DNA of 38,971 bases from Pseudomonadota bacterium. GTDB lineage: Bacteria; Pseudomonadota; Gammaproteobacteria; Burkholderiales; Burkholderiaceae_C. The position numbers were made by a program, and so were the translations under genes. The stretch lies in the NCBI GenBank assembly GCA_021816585.1, contig JAKAXL010000024.1:1-38971 (forward strand), written 5' to 3'. This document shows positions 8,987-18,532 of this stretch, piece by piece. Each line of letters starts with the position of its first letter. The stretch's first letter is position 1. The notes beneath the pieces are model-generated. The model had not been told where the DNA came from and made no database searches. It saw only the letters and a list, made by a program, of their open reading frames with translations.

Positions 8987-10111
8987 ATGAGCCTGGGAAC
9001 CTTCGCACACTCGCAGGCGCTGAGCATCGGCATCGAGCTGGAGCTGCAGATCGTCAGCCGCCACAACTACGACCTGATGCCCTGCGCACCCGACCTGCTG
9101 CGCCTGCTGGAGTCGCGCAAGCTGCCGGGAGCGGTGACCCCGGAGATCACCGAGAGCATGATCGAGCTGTCCACCGGCGTGTGCAGCGGCTACGCCGACG
9201 CGCTGGCACAGCTCGGCGAGATCCACGTCGCGCTGGTGGAAGCCGCCAACCGGCTCGACGTCGGGCTGGCCGGCGGAGGCACCCATCCGTTCCAGCACTG
9301 GGCGCACCAGCGCATCTTCGACAAGCCGCGCTTCCTGCAGCTGTCCGAGCTGTACGGCTACCTGAGCAAGCAGTTCACGGTGTTCGGCCAGCACGTGCAC
9401 CTGGGCTGCCCGGACGCCGACACCGCGCTGTACACGCTGCACTGCATCTCGCGCTTCATCCCGCACTTCATCGCGCTGTCGGCGTCCAGCCCCTTCGTGC
9501 AGGGCGAGGACACGGGATTCCATTCCGCGCGCCTGAACTCGGTGTTCGCGTTCCCGCTGTCCGGGCGCGCGCCGCTGGTGCTGACCTGGCAGGACTTCGA
9601 GAAGTACTTCGACAAGATGACCGCCACCGGCGTGGTGCAGAGCATGAAGGACTTCTACTGGGACATCCGCCCCAAGCCCGAGTACGGCACCATCGAGGTG
9701 CGCGTGATGGACACGCCGCTGACCATGCTGAAGGCGGCGCGGATCGCCGCGTACATCCAGACCCTGGGGCGCTGGATCCAGACCGAGAGACCCTTCGAGC
9801 CCGCCGAGGACGACTACCTCGTCTACACCTTCAACCGCTTCCAGGCCTGCCGCTTCGGCTTCGACGGCAATTTCGTCGACCCGTCGACCCGCGAGCACCG
9901 CACGCTGCGCGAGGACATCCTGCGCACGCTGATGCGCCTGGAGCCGCATGCCATCGAGCTCAGCGCCGACACCGCGCTGCGCGAGCTGCTGGCCGACGTC
10001 GGCGGCCGCGGCAACGACGCGCAGTGGCTGCGCGAGACCTACGCCCGCGAACGCCACCTTCCGGAGGTGGTGCGCCAGCAAAGCGGACGCTGGATGGCGC
10101 CGCTGGCCTGA
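8987..10111 (+). CDS. ybdK: YbdK-type carboxylate-amine ligase (glutamate-cysteine ligase 2 family)
   Basis: The 374-residue product belongs to the GCS2 family, ATP-dependent ligases that join a carboxylate to an amine. E. coli YbdK has weak gamma-glutamylcysteine ligase activity in vitro, but its physiological substrate is unknown. Visible family features are the N-terminal [10 protein letters not shown], the AGGGTHPF segment, [11 protein letters not shown] and the [21 protein letters not shown] motif. The start at 8987 was chosen for the good match [18 protein letters not shown] and a GGAG about 10 bases upstream. It follows the Kef-like gene and converges with msbA, with 21 bases between the stop codons. 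Confidence 0.88.
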   Translation: MSLGTFAHSQALSIGIELELQIVSRHNYDLMPCAPDLLRLLESRKLPGAVTPEITESMIELSTGVCSGYADALAQLGEIHVALVEAANRLDVGLAGGGTHPFQHWAHQRIFDKPRFLQLSELYGYLSKQFTVFGQHVHLGCPDADTALYTLHCISRFIPHFIALSASSPFVQGEDTGFHSARLNSVFAFPLSGRAPLVLTWQDFEKYFDKMTATGVVQSMKDFYWDIRPKPEYGTIEVRVMDTPLTMLKAARIAAYIQTLGRWIQTERPFEPAEDDYLVYTFNRFQACRFGFDGNFVDPSTREHRTLREDILRTLMRLEPHAIELSADTALRELLADVGGRGNDAQWLRETYARERHLPEVVRQQSGRWMAPLA

Positions 10112-10132
10112 AGCGCCCGGCCCCGGCGCGGC

Positions 10133-11923
10133 TCAGGCCTGCTCGGCCGCGCCGGAGGCGAACTGCATGCGGTGCAGCTGCGCGTACAGCCCGCCGCGCG
10201 CCAGCAGCTCGGACTGCGTGCCGAGCTCGACCAGGCGGCCCTGGTCGAGCACCGCGATGCGTTCGCAGTGCGCGATGGTGGCCAGCCGGTGCGCGATCAC
10301 GATGGTGGTACGCCCGGCCATCAGCCGGTCCACCGCCTGCTGCACCAGGCGCTCGCTCTCGGCGTCGAGCGCGCTGGTGGCCTCGTCGAGGATCAGCACC
10401 GGCGCGTCGCGGTACAGCGCACGCGCGATCGACAGCCGCTGGCGCTGACCGCCCGACAACTGCGATCCGTTGTGCCCGATCGGCGCCGCCAGCCCTCCGG
10501 GCAGCTCGCGCACGAAGTCCGCCAGCGCCGCCGCCCCCAGCGCGGCCCAGGCGCGCGCCTCGTCGACCGGCTCGCCGAAACTCACGTTGGCGCCGACGCT
10601 GTCGTTGAGCAGCACCACGTCCTGGCTGACCAGCGCGATCTGCTCGCGCAGGCTGCGCAGGCTCCAGTCGCGCAGTGCGACGCCGTCCAGGCGCAGGCAG
10701 CCGGCGGTGGGCTCGAGCAGCCGCGGGACCAGGCGCATCAGCGTGGTCTTGCCGGCCCCCGAGGGGCCGACCAGCGCCAGGCTCTCGCCCGCATGCACGC
10801 GCAGGTCGACGTCGTCGAGCACCGGCCTGTCGACCCCCGGCATGCGCACCTCGACGTGCTCGAAGGCCAGCTCGCCGCGCGCGCGGTGCACCGCGTGGCT
10901 TCCCGGATCGGCCTCCTGCGGCGCGTCGACGATGCCGTGCAGTCGCTCCAGCGAACTCAGCGCGCGCACCATCGGCTGCACGATGTCGGACACGCGCCGC
11001 AATGGCGACAGGGTCATCAGCATCGACGTGATGAAGGACACGAAGCCGCCGACGCTCTGGTGGCCGGTGACGTCGCTCTGGTGCAGTGCGTAGACGATGA
11101 CCAGCGACACCGCCAGCGCCGACAGCCACTGCGCAACCGGCGTGGTCGACGACCCCGACACCAGCGCCTTCACGGTGACCCGGCGCAGCTGCTGGTTCAG
11201 CGTGTCGAAACGCCCGGCGAAGGTGGTCTGCGCGTTGTGCACGCGGATCACCGGCGCCGCCAGCATGCCCTCCTCCAGCGCGTAGGAGGTCTGCTCGGCG
11301 GCGCGCTGCATCTGCGCGTTCAGGCGCTTGGCACGCCGGCTGATGATGCGCATGGCCACCAGCAGCGGCAGCAGGATGGCCACGGTGATGAGGGTCAGGC
11401 TCCAGTTCAGCCACAGCAGGTAGCCGAACAGCGCGGCCAGGGTCAGCGTGTCGCGCACCAGGGTCAGCAGGCCGGGGAAGATCATTCCCAGCGCCAGCTG
11501 CGCCTCGTACACCGCGGCGCCGATCAGGCTGCTGGCGCTTTCCTTGCGCAGCGCGGCGAGCTCGGCGTGCAGGATCTGCGCGTACACCAGCGTGCGCACC
11601 CGCGCCAGCACGTTCTGGGTCATCCACTGCGTGAGGAACTGCGAGCTCAGCCAGGCCAGGCCGCGCGCCGTGAACAGGCCCAGCAGCACGGCCGGCACCA
11701 TCCACAGCGAGAAATCGCGGTGCGGCGTGAAGCCCACGTCGAGCACATGCTTGATCAGCGCCGGCAGCGCCGGCTCGGTGGACGCGACGATGGCCGCGCA
11801 GACGACGATCAGCAGCGCGGCGACGCGGTTGCGCGGATCGGCGCCGAACAGCTGGCGCAGCAGGCCCAGGCCGTCGCGCGTGGCGGTCGGGGACGCGGCG
11901 GGCGCCGCGGGTGGCTTCGACAT
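10133..11923 (-). CDS. msbA: MsbA-type lipid A/phospholipid flippase, ABC half-transporter
   Basis: MsbA flips lipid A-core across the inner membrane with ATP. The 596-residue protein has a six-helix transmembrane domain (about residues 30-320) followed by an ATPase domain. That domain has Walker A GPSGAGKTTL (Lys at 392), the signature LSGGQRQRLSIARAL, Walker B VLILDEATSALD and the H-loop VIAHRLAT. Length and order match MsbA/Lipid A exporter proteins. The ATG at 11923 gives MSKPPAAPAA; an upstream ATG in frame adds 10 residues. It is divergent from a core-LPS glycosyltransferase (101 bases between starts), which supports a lipid A/LPS role over drug export. Confidence 0.9.
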   Translation of the reverse strand: MSKPPAAPAASPTATRDGLGLLRQLFGADPRNRVAALLIVVCAAIVASTEPALPALIKHVLDVGFTPHRDFSLWMVPAVLLGLFTARGLAWLSSQFLTQWMTQNVLARVRTLVYAQILHAELAALRKESASSLIGAAVYEAQLALGMIFPGLLTLVRDTLTLAALFGYLLWLNWSLTLITVAILLPLLVAMRIISRRAKRLNAQMQRAAEQTSYALEEGMLAAPVIRVHNAQTTFAGRFDTLNQQLRRVTVKALVSGSSTTPVAQWLSALAVSLVIVYALHQSDVTGHQSVGGFVSFITSMLMTLSPLRRVSDIVQPMVRALSSLERLHGIVDAPQEADPGSHAVHRARGELAFEHVEVRMPGVDRPVLDDVDLRVHAGESLALVGPSGAGKTTLMRLVPRLLEPTAGCLRLDGVALRDWSLRSLREQIALVSQDVVLLNDSVGANVSFGEPVDEARAWAALGAAALADFVRELPGGLAAPIGHNGSQLSGGQRQRLSIARALYRDAPVLILDEATSALDAESERLVQQAVDRLMAGRTTIVIAHRLATIAHCERIAVLDQGRLVELGTQSELLARGGLYAQLHRMQFASGAAEQA

Positions 11924-12024
11924 GGATCGGTTCGTGAAAGAATGCCCGGGCAATCCGGCTTTCTACCATAGGCGCCGCGACGCGCCGGCCGCCGCCGTGC
12001 GCGCCGCCGCCCACCGAGCCCCCC

Positions 12025-12777
12025 ATGCCCAGCATCTGCGCCGTCATCATCACGCTGAACGAGGAGCGCAACCTGCCCGAGTGCCTGGCCTCGCTGGCCT
12101 GGTGCGAGCGCGTCGTCGTGCTCGACAGCGGCAGCCGCGACCGCACCGTGGAACTGGCGCGGCAGGCCGGCGCACGCGTCGAGCAAAGCCCCGACTGGCC
12201 GGGTTTCGGCGCGCAGAAGAACCGCGCGCTGGAGCTCGCCGATTGCGACTGGGTGCTGTCGATCGACGCCGACGAGCGCGTCAGCCCCGCGCTGGCGCAG
12301 GAAATCCGCGCCGCGGTGTCCGATCCCGGCGCCACGGCGGCCTTCTCGATGCCCCGGCTGTCGAGTTATTGTGGACAGTTCATGCGCCACGGCGGCTGGT
12401 ACCCGGACCGCGTGCTGCGCCTGTTCCGGCGCGGCAAGGCGCGTTTCAGCGACGACCTGGTGCACGAGAAGCTGCTCGTGGACGGCCCGGTGGGCCGGCT
12501 GCGCGAGGACCTGCTGCACATCAGCTACCGCTCGCTCGACGACGTGCTGGACAAGATGAATCGCTACAGCAGCGCCGGCGCGCAGAAGGCCGCCGCCGCC
12601 GGGCGCCGCGCCGGAGTGCTCGGCGCGCTGCTGCACAGCCTGTGGGCCTTCGCCCGGGCCTACGTGCTGCGGCGCGGCTTTCTCGACGGGCGCCTGGGCT
12701 TCGTGCTGGCCTGCTCGATCGCCCACGAGACCTGGTACCGCTACCTGAAGCTGTGGCGCCTGGCGCCCCCGCGCTGA
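12025..12777 (+). CDS. family 2 glycosyltransferase, WaaE/KdtX-like (LPS core)
   Basis: The 250-residue protein is a GT-A family 2 glycosyltransferase of the kind that adds a sugar to the LPS inner core. It shows the N-terminal SICAVIITLNEERNLPECL strand-loop, the nucleotide-binding VVVLDSGSRDRT, and the metal-binding DxD as SIDADERV. HGGWYPDRVLRLFRR and LVHEKLLV are typical of the WaaE/KdtX/LgtF group. A hydrophobic C-terminal segment probably touches the membrane. It lies divergent to msbA. The acceptor sugar cannot be told from the sequence. Confidence 0.85.
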   Translation: MPSICAVIITLNEERNLPECLASLAWCERVVVLDSGSRDRTVELARQAGARVEQSPDWPGFGAQKNRALELADCDWVLSIDADERVSPALAQEIRAAVSDPGATAAFSMPRLSSYCGQFMRHGGWYPDRVLRLFRRGKARFSDDLVHEKLLVDGPVGRLREDLLHISYRSLDDVLDKMNRYSSAGAQKAAAAGRRAGVLGALLHSLWAFARAYVLRRGFLDGRLGFVLACSIAHETWYRYLKLWRLAPPR

Positions 12778-12828
12778 GCCCGCATGCGGTCACGCCGACG
12801 AGAAACAGCCCGCGGCGCCCGCGCAGCA

Positions 12829-12834
12829 TAGAAT
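12829..12834 (+). promoter_or_regulatory. candidate -10 box before tolB, TAGAAT
   Basis: TAGAAT matches five of six consensus bases and lies 46 bases ahead of the tolB ATG, in the gap after the glycosyltransferase. No convincing -35 is seen. A promoter here would make tolB-pal-cpoB independent of tolQRA, which it must be given the split cluster. Confidence 0.35.
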
Positions 12835-12880
12835 TTCGCGCTGCCGCGCCCCCCGCCGGTTCCAGCCCGCCAGGAGTCCC

Positions 12881-14206
12881 ATGCAACGACGTAGCTTCGT
12901 ACTCGGTACGGCCCTGCCCGCCGCCGCCCAAGGCCTGCGAATCGCAGGCGCCCTCGGCCTGGCGGCCGAACCCCTGCTCGCGCGGGCGCAGTTCCGCGTC
13001 GACGTGTCGGGGATCGGCGCGCGCCAGATCCCGGTGCAGATCGACACCTTCACGGGCCAGTCCTCCTGCCCGCAGCCGCTGGCCGACATCATCCGCGCCG
13101 ACCTGGTGCGCAGCGGCCAGTTCCGCGTCACCCCGGCCGCCTCGTCGCAGACCTTGAGCGACGCCGGGCCGCCGGCCTATGCGCAATGGCGCACCGAACA
13201 ACTCGAAGCCGCCGGCGGCGGCAGCGTGGTGGCCGCCGGCCCGCAGACCTGGATGATCCGCTTCCGGCTGTGGGACGCGGTCGGGCAGCGCGACCTCGGC
13301 GGCCTGCAGCTGCGCGTGGTCAGCGGCGACCTGCGGCTGGCGGCGCACCGCATCGCCGATTTCATCTACCAGAAGCTGACCGGCCAGCGCGGCGTGTTCG
13401 CCACCCGCATCGCCTTCATCGGCAAGGCCAGCCAGCACAGCTTCTCGCTGCTGGTGGCCGACAGCGACGGCTACAACCCGCTGGCGGCGCTGCGCAGCCG
13501 CGAGCCCCTGATGTCCCCGGCGTGGGCGCCCGACGGCGGCAGCCTGGCCTACGTGTCCTTCGAGACCGGCAAGCCCGTGGTGTTCGTGCAGAACGTGCGC
13601 ACCGGGGCGCGCCGTGCGGTGGCGAACTTCCGCGGCAGCAACAGCGCACCGGCCTTCTCGCCCGACGGGCGCACGCTGGCGGTGGTGCTGACGATGGGCG
13701 CGGCCTCGCAGATCTACACGGTGCCGGCCGGCGGCGGCTCGGCGCGGGCGGTGATTCGCGCCAGCAGCATTGCCACCGAACCGGTTTTCGCGCCCGACGG
13801 AAAGAGCCTTTATTTCGTCAGTGACCGTGACGGGTCGCCGCAGATCTATCAGGCCGGGCTCGACGGATCCAACATCCGCCGCGTGACCTTCGCCGGCAGC
13901 TACAACGTCAGCCCCGCGATCAGCCCGGACGGCAAGTCGCTGGCCTTCGTGTCGCGCCAGGGCGACGACTACCAGCTGTGGCTGCAGGACCTGCAAAGCG
14001 GCGCCACGCGCGCGCTGGGCAACGGCCCCAACGACGGGCACCCCAGTTTCGCGCCGAACGGCCAGATACTGGTCTACGCGGCCACCGAGGGCGGCGCGCA
14101 GGTGCTGCGCACGGTGTCCCTCGACGGCAGCGTGCGCACCACGCTGGCGGCACGCGGCGAACAGGTTCGCGAGCCCTCCTGGGGCCCGTGGACCCAGCCC
14201 GCCTGA
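12881..14206 (+). CDS. tolB: TolB, periplasmic beta-propeller of Tol-Pal
   Basis: TolB binds Pal and TolA and regulates Pal mobility in the periplasm. The 441-residue product has an export signal, an N-terminal TolB domain (about 35-170: QFRVDVSGIG onward) and a C-terminal beta-propeller. Its WD40-like PD40 repeats are seen as PAWAPDGGSLAYVS, PAFSPDGRTLAVV, PVFAPDGKSLYFVSDRDG, PAISPDGKSLAFVS and PSFAPNGQILVYA. The signal begins MQRRSFVLG, a twin-arginine-like start. AGGAG at 12872-12876 fixes the ATG. The gene is separated from tolA by five unrelated genes; pal follows 59 bases on. Confidence 0.95.
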   Translation: MQRRSFVLGTALPAAAQGLRIAGALGLAAEPLLARAQFRVDVSGIGARQIPVQIDTFTGQSSCPQPLADIIRADLVRSGQFRVTPAASSQTLSDAGPPAYAQWRTEQLEAAGGGSVVAAGPQTWMIRFRLWDAVGQRDLGGLQLRVVSGDLRLAAHRIADFIYQKLTGQRGVFATRIAFIGKASQHSFSLLVADSDGYNPLAALRSREPLMSPAWAPDGGSLAYVSFETGKPVVFVQNVRTGARRAVANFRGSNSAPAFSPDGRTLAVVLTMGAASQIYTVPAGGGSARAVIRASSIATEPVFAPDGKSLYFVSDRDGSPQIYQAGLDGSNIRRVTFAGSYNVSPAISPDGKSLAFVSRQGDDYQLWLQDLQSGATRALGNGPNDGHPSFAPNGQILVYAATEGGAQVLRTVSLDGSVRTTLAARGEQVREPSWGPWTQPA

Positions 14207-14265
14207 ACACGCCGCCTGCCGCGCGCCGCGCTCCCCCTCACCTCCCGCACCCAGACCCCGACATC

Positions 14266-14853
14266 ATGACCCTGCGTACCCGTATCGCCCCGATGCTTGC
14301 CGCGCTGGCCGCGGCCGGCCTGCTCGGCGGCTGCGCCTCCGGCGTCAGCCTGGGCCAGAAGGCCCCCGTCGAGTCGAAGACCGCGACCCCGGTCGGCGAG
14401 GTGGGCGCCGGCGGCGTCGCCAGTGCGCAGGGTGCGCCGCAGAGCTCGGTGGCCGCGGTGCAGACCCCCGGCGGCGGCGCCGAGTCGGGCGCCGCCGGCG
14501 CCAACTCCGGCCCCACCGCCGATGTCGGACGCAGCGTGTACTTCGCCTACAACAGCTATGCCGTCGAACAGGCCTACCAGCCGACCGTGCAGCAAAACGC
14601 CCAGTACCTGCTCGCGCACCCCGCGGCGCACGTGCAGCTGCAGGGCAACACCGACGCCCGCGGCAGCCGCGAATACAACCTGGCGCTGGGCCAGAAGCGC
14701 GCCGACGCGGTGATGAAGGCCCTGGAACTGCTGGGAGTGCAGCCGTCGCAGATGGAGTCCATCAGCTACGGCAAGGAAAAGCCCAAGGCCCTCGGCGACA
14801 CGCCGCAGGACTACGCCGAGAACCGCCGCGTGGACATCGTCTACCAGCCCTGA
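14266..14853 (+). CDS. pal: Pal, peptidoglycan-associated lipoprotein
   Basis: Pal anchors the outer membrane to peptidoglycan. The 195-residue precursor has a lipoprotein signal with lipobox LLGGC (Cys23, predicted lipidated) and a flexible Ala/Gly-rich linker of about 60 residues. The C-terminal OmpA-like domain starts with [10 protein letters not shown] and contains [13 protein letters not shown] and LGQKRADAV, the peptidoglycan-binding motif region, ending [10 protein letters not shown]. The ATG at 14266 is the one that gives a signal peptide. The linker is longer than in E. coli Pal (173 residues). Confidence 0.96.
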   Translation: MTLRTRIAPMLAALAAAGLLGGCASGVSLGQKAPVESKTATPVGEVGAGGVASAQGAPQSSVAAVQTPGGGAESGAAGANSGPTADVGRSVYFAYNSYAVEQAYQPTVQQNAQYLLAHPAAHVQLQGNTDARGSREYNLALGQKRADAVMKALELLGVQPSQMESISYGKEKPKALGDTPQDYAENRRVDIVYQP

Positions 14854-14879
14854 GCCCCCTGCCCACCGGAGAGCATGCG

Positions 14880-15671
14880 ATGAACCTGCAGCAGACCTTC
14901 GTCCCCGGCGCGCGCCTGCGCCGCGTCGGCGCCGCGCTGAGCCTGGGCCTGGCCGGCCTGGCCTGGACCGGCGTCGCGCATGCCGACCTGTTCGCCGACA
15001 ACGAGGCCCGCCGCGCCATCCTGCAGCTGCGTCAGCAGGTGGCGCAACTGCAGGCCCAGCAACAGGACCAGCAGTCGCAGATCCAGCAGGTGCGCAACTC
15101 GCTGCTCGACCTGTCGGGCCAGATCGACCACCTGAAGACCGAGATCGCGCAGCTGCGCGGCCAGCAGGACACGACCACGCAGCAGCTCAACACCACGCTG
15201 TCGAAAATGCAGGCCAGCCAGCAGCAGCTGACGCAGAGCCTGACGCCCCTGCTGCCGGTGCAGGTGCAGATCAACGGCAAGTCCTACAGCGTGCAGCCGG
15301 CCGAGAAGGCCGCCTTCGAGCAGGCGCTGAACGCCTTCCGCAGCGGCCAGTTCTCCACCGCGGCGACGCAGTTCCAGGCCTTCGTCACGCAGTACCCGGC
15401 GAGCCCCTACCTGAACGAGGCGAAGTACTGGCTGGGCAACTCGATGTACGGCCAGCAGCGCTACAGCGACGCGGTGGCGGTGTTCCAGGACCTGCTGCAC
15501 GCCGACCCGCAGGGCAAGCGCGCCCCCGAGACGATGCTCGGGCTGGCCAACTGCCAGGTCGAGCTGCGCGAGATCAAGACCGCGCGCGTGACCCTGCTGC
15601 GCCTGATCAAGACCTACCCCGACTCCCAAGCCGCGGCGGCCGCGAAGGACCGGCTGGCCAAGCTGCGCTGA
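14880..15671 (+). CDS. cpoB: CpoB/YbgF, Tol-Pal-associated cell division coordinator
   Basis: CpoB is a periplasmic protein that links PBP1B-driven peptidoglycan synthesis with Tol-Pal constriction. The 263-residue product has a cleavable signal peptide (cleavage likely after GVAHA), a Gln-rich coiled coil (about 45-130) that makes the trimer, and C-terminal TPR repeats ([47 protein letters not shown]). GGAGAG at 14868-14873 supports the ATG at 14880. Its TGA overlaps the queC ATG by one base (TGATG), so the two are translationally coupled. Confidence 0.94.
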   Translation: MNLQQTFVPGARLRRVGAALSLGLAGLAWTGVAHADLFADNEARRAILQLRQQVAQLQAQQQDQQSQIQQVRNSLLDLSGQIDHLKTEIAQLRGQQDTTTQQLNTTLSKMQASQQQLTQSLTPLLPVQVQINGKSYSVQPAEKAAFEQALNAFRSGQFSTAATQFQAFVTQYPASPYLNEAKYWLGNSMYGQQRYSDAVAVFQDLLHADPQGKRAPETMLGLANCQVELREIKTARVTLLRLIKTYPDSQAAAAAKDRLAKLR

Positions 15672-16384
15672 TGTCCGCGCCGCTGATCGCGCCGCGACTC
15701 CGCGGCGCGCCCGCGGTGGTGCTGGTGTCCGGCGGACTGGACTCGGCCACCGTGCTGGCGATGGCGCGCGAGGCCGGCTACGCCTGCCACGCGCTGTCGC
15801 TGGACTACGGCCAGCGCCACCGCGCCGAACTCGACGCCGCGCGCCGCGTGGCGCAGGCGCTGGGTGCCGTGCGCCACGAGATCGTGCGCCTGGACCTCGG
15901 CCGCTTCGGCGGATCCTCGCTGACCGACACCTCGATCGAGGTGCCCACCGGCGATGCGCAGCCCGCCGGAATTCCCAGCACCTACGTGCCCGCGCGCAAC
16001 ACCGTGATGCTGTCGCTGGCGCTGTCGTGGGCCGAGGCGCTGCAGGGCACGGACCTGTTCTACGGCGCCAATGCGGTCGACTATTCCGGCTACCCCGACT
16101 GCCGCCCCGAGTACGTGCGCGCCTTCGAGCAGATGGCCAACCTGGCGACCCGGGCCGGCGTCGAGGGGCGGCACATGCGGGTGCACGCGCCGATCATCGA
16201 GATGAGCAAGGCCGCGATCATCCGCGAGGGACTGCGGCTGGAGGTGGATTTCTCGCTGACGGTCAGCTGCTACCAGGCCGACGACCAGGGCCGCGCCTGC
16301 GGACAGTGCGCCTCGTGCCGCATCCGCGCCATGGGCTTCGACGCCGCCGGGGTCGCAGACCCCACGCGCTACCGCTCCGCCTGA
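15671..16384 (+). CDS. queC: 7-cyano-7-deazaguanine synthase
   Basis: QueC converts 7-carboxy-7-deazaguanine to preQ0 using ATP and ammonia, a step in queuosine synthesis for GUN-anticodon tRNAs. The 237-residue product has the PP-loop [11 protein letters not shown] (Ser20 to Ser25) and [11 protein letters not shown]. It also has the [16 protein letters not shown] segment, [15 protein letters not shown] and a C-terminal zinc cluster of cysteines ([18 protein letters not shown]). The gene overlaps cpoB by one base. This tol-pal-queC linkage is common in proteobacteria. Confidence 0.96.
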   Translation: MSAPLIAPRLRGAPAVVLVSGGLDSATVLAMAREAGYACHALSLDYGQRHRAELDAARRVAQALGAVRHEIVRLDLGRFGGSSLTDTSIEVPTGDAQPAGIPSTYVPARNTVMLSLALSWAEALQGTDLFYGANAVDYSGYPDCRPEYVRAFEQMANLATRAGVEGRHMRVHAPIIEMSKAAIIREGLRLEVDFSLTVSCYQADDQGRACGQCASCRIRAMGFDAAGVADPTRYRSA

Positions 16385-16533
16385 AGACGCGCCGCCGCCG
16401 GCGCGGCCCCGGCGCGCCCCGCGCAATCCCGATGCGCATCCGCCCTCGCCGCGTGGGACAATCGCTGTCCAGCCGATTTCCGCGCGCCGCGGGCCTCACG
16501 GCCCCGGCGCCGCGAGCGCTCCCGCGCCCAGCC

Positions 16534-17658
16534 ATGCCCACCGACACCTCGCTTTCGATGACCGCCCTGAACCACCTGGTGCTGGGCAGCGCTTTCCTGA
16601 TCAGTGTGCTGTTCGGCGCAGTGATGCACCGCACCCAGTTCTGCTCCATGGGTGCAGTCGCGGACATCGTCAATTTCGGGGACTGGACCCGCATGCGCAT
16701 GTGGATCCTGGCCATCGCCACCGCCCTGCTCGGCACCACCTGGCTGGCGGCCAGCGGCCAGATCGCGCTGAGCCACAGCATCTACACGTCGCCCGACCTG
16801 ACCTGGCTGTCGGCGCTGGTCGGCGGGGTGCTGTTCGGCATCGGCATGGTGCTGGCCTCGGGCTGCGGCAGCAAGACCCTGGTGCGCCTGGGGGGCGGCA
16901 GCCTGAAGGCGCTGGTGGTGTTCCTGACCCTGGGGCTGGGCGCCTACGCGACGCTGCGCGGGATCACCGCGATCCCGCGCGTATACCTGCTCGACCGCGT
17001 CGCGCTGCACCTGGCCGGCACGCAGGACCTGCCGTCGCTGCTGGCGCGCCACACGCCGTGGCCGGCGCACACCTGGCTGCTGCTGCTGGGCGATGCCGGC
17101 GGGCTGGCGCTGGCGGCCGGCGCGCTGTGGCGCCGCGAAGGACGCGACGCGCGGCTGCTGCTCGGCGGAATCGGCATCGGGCTGCTGGTGGTGGCGCTGT
17201 GGTGGGTCTCCGGGCACCTGGGCTACGTCGCCGAGGACCCGCAGACCCTGCAGTCGACCTACGTCGGCACGCTGAGCAACCACCTCGAATCCTTCACCTT
17301 CGTCGCGCCGCTGGCGGCGACGCTGAACTGGCTGATGCTGTACAGCGACACCAGCAACGTGCTGGACATCGGCATCGTCTCGGTGTTCGGCGTGATCGCC
17401 GGCTCGGCGCTGCACGCGCTGGCGACGCGGCGCTTCCGCTGGGAAGGCCTGTCGGGGCTGGAGGACACCGCCAACCACATGCTCGGCGGGCTGCTGATGG
17501 GCATCGGCGGCGTCACCGCGCTGGGCTGCACGGTGGGTCAGGGCATCACCGGCGTGTCCACGCTGTCGCCCACCAGCTGGCTGGCGCTGGCCTCGATCAT
17601 CGGCGGCGGCGTGATCGGCGTGAAGTACCAGGCCTGGCGCCTGGAACGCGCGGCCTGA
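16534..17658 (+). CDS. YeeE/YedE (TsuA-like) sulfur-compound transporter
   Basis: This 374-residue membrane protein with about nine to ten helices belongs to the YeeE/YedE (DUF395) family. A characterised member, TsuA/YeeE, takes up thiosulfate through conserved cysteines that pass the substrate inward. Three candidate cysteines are visible: Cys37 (RTQFCSMGAVADI), Cys111 (ASGCGSKTLVRLGGG) and Cys332 (ALGCTVGQGITGVSTL), matching the family's repeated motif. The substrate (thiosulfate or another sulfur species) is inferred from the family. The ATG at 16534 was chosen; an in-frame ATG at 16558 is possible. It lies between queC and tcdA. Confidence 0.82.
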   Translation: MPTDTSLSMTALNHLVLGSAFLISVLFGAVMHRTQFCSMGAVADIVNFGDWTRMRMWILAIATALLGTTWLAASGQIALSHSIYTSPDLTWLSALVGGVLFGIGMVLASGCGSKTLVRLGGGSLKALVVFLTLGLGAYATLRGITAIPRVYLLDRVALHLAGTQDLPSLLARHTPWPAHTWLLLLGDAGGLALAAGALWRREGRDARLLLGGIGIGLLVVALWWVSGHLGYVAEDPQTLQSTYVGTLSNHLESFTFVAPLAATLNWLMLYSDTSNVLDIGIVSVFGVIAGSALHALATRRFRWEGLSGLEDTANHMLGGLLMGIGGVTALGCTVGQGITGVSTLSPTSWLALASIIGGGVIGVKYQAWRLERAA

Positions 17659-17677
17659 GCGCGCCGCCGCGAACGCC

Positions 17678-18520
17678 ATGGACATGGGCACGCCCTGCGC
17701 GCAGCCGGACCCGCAGCGCCGCTTCGGCGGCATCGCGCGCCTGTACGGCGAGGACGGGCTGCAGCGGCTGCAGCAGGCGCACATCGTGGTGGTGGGGGTC
17801 GGCGGGGTCGGCTCGTGGGCGGCCGAGGCGCTGGCGCGCAGCGGGGTCGGTGAACTCACGCTGGTCGACCTCGACCACGTCGCCGAATCCAACATCAACC
17901 GCCAGGCGCAGGCGCTGGACTCCACCCTCGGCGAGGCCAAGGTGCGCGCGCTGGCGCGGCGCCTGCACGACATCAACCCGCTGTGCACGGTGCACGAGGT
18001 GGAGGAGTTCGTCACCGCGGAGAACCTGGCCGAGCTGCTGCCCCAGGGCATGCAGCTGCTGCTGGACTGCTGCGACCAGGTGCGCGCGAAGGCCGCGATG
18101 GCCGCGCACGCGCTGCGCGTGGGGCTGCCCATCGTGCTGTCGGGCGCCGCCGGCGGCAAGCGCCTGGCGCAGCACGTGCGGGTGATGGACCTGGCCGACG
18201 TGCGCGGCGACCCGCTGCTGGCCAAGCTGCGCTACCGCATGCGCCGCGAGCACGCGGCGCCGCGCCACGGCGCCATCGGACTGCCCTGCGTGTGCTCCGA
18301 CGAACCGCGCGCCGCCCTGCTCGCCGACGCCGTCTGCGCCGTGCCGGCCGACGCCGGCGCCGGGCTGAACTGCGCCGGCTACGGCTCCAGCGTGATGGTC
18401 ACCGCCAGCTTCGGCATGGCCGCGGCCGGATGGGCCGTGGAGACGGTGGCGCTGCGCCGCGAAGGCGCCGCGACAGGCAAGCGCGACGCCCGTGCGCGGG
18501 GGGCGCTTTGCTATGATTGA
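17678..18520 (+). CDS. tcdA: tRNA threonylcarbamoyladenosine dehydratase TcdA
   Basis: TcdA (CsdL) is an E1-like enzyme that uses ATP to cyclise t6A37 of ANN-decoding tRNAs to ct6A. The 280-residue protein has the ThiF-fold ATP site VVVGVGGVGSWAAEALARSG, LVDLDHVAESNINRQ and LLLDCCDQVRAK. Other family features are LSGAAGGKRL and the cysteine-containing GLPCVCSDEP, followed by GYGSSVMVTASFGMAAAGW. It lacks the rhodanese domain of MoeB/UBA4-type proteins. Its stop is only 12 bases before tRNA-Lys, one of the tRNAs it would modify. Confidence 0.93.
   Translation: MDMGTPCAQPDPQRRFGGIARLYGEDGLQRLQQAHIVVVGVGGVGSWAAEALARSGVGELTLVDLDHVAESNINRQAQALDSTLGEAKVRALARRLHDINPLCTVHEVEEFVTAENLAELLPQGMQLLLDCCDQVRAKAAMAAHALRVGLPIVLSGAAGGKRLAQHVRVMDLADVRGDPLLAKLRYRMRREHAAPRHGAIGLPCVCSDEPRAALLADAVCAVPADAGAGLNCAGYGSSVMVTASFGMAAAGWAVETVALRREGAATGKRDARARGALCYD
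18509..18517 (+). promoter_or_regulatory. extended -10 promoter of tRNA-Lys inside tcdA
   Basis: TGC-TATGAT forms an extended -10 (TGn plus TATGAT) that overlaps the tcdA stop codon. Transcription would start near 18524, about 9 bases before the tRNA. No clear -35 is seen, as is allowed for extended -10 promoters. Confidence 0.45.
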
Positions 18521-18532
18521 CGGTTTGTACCC

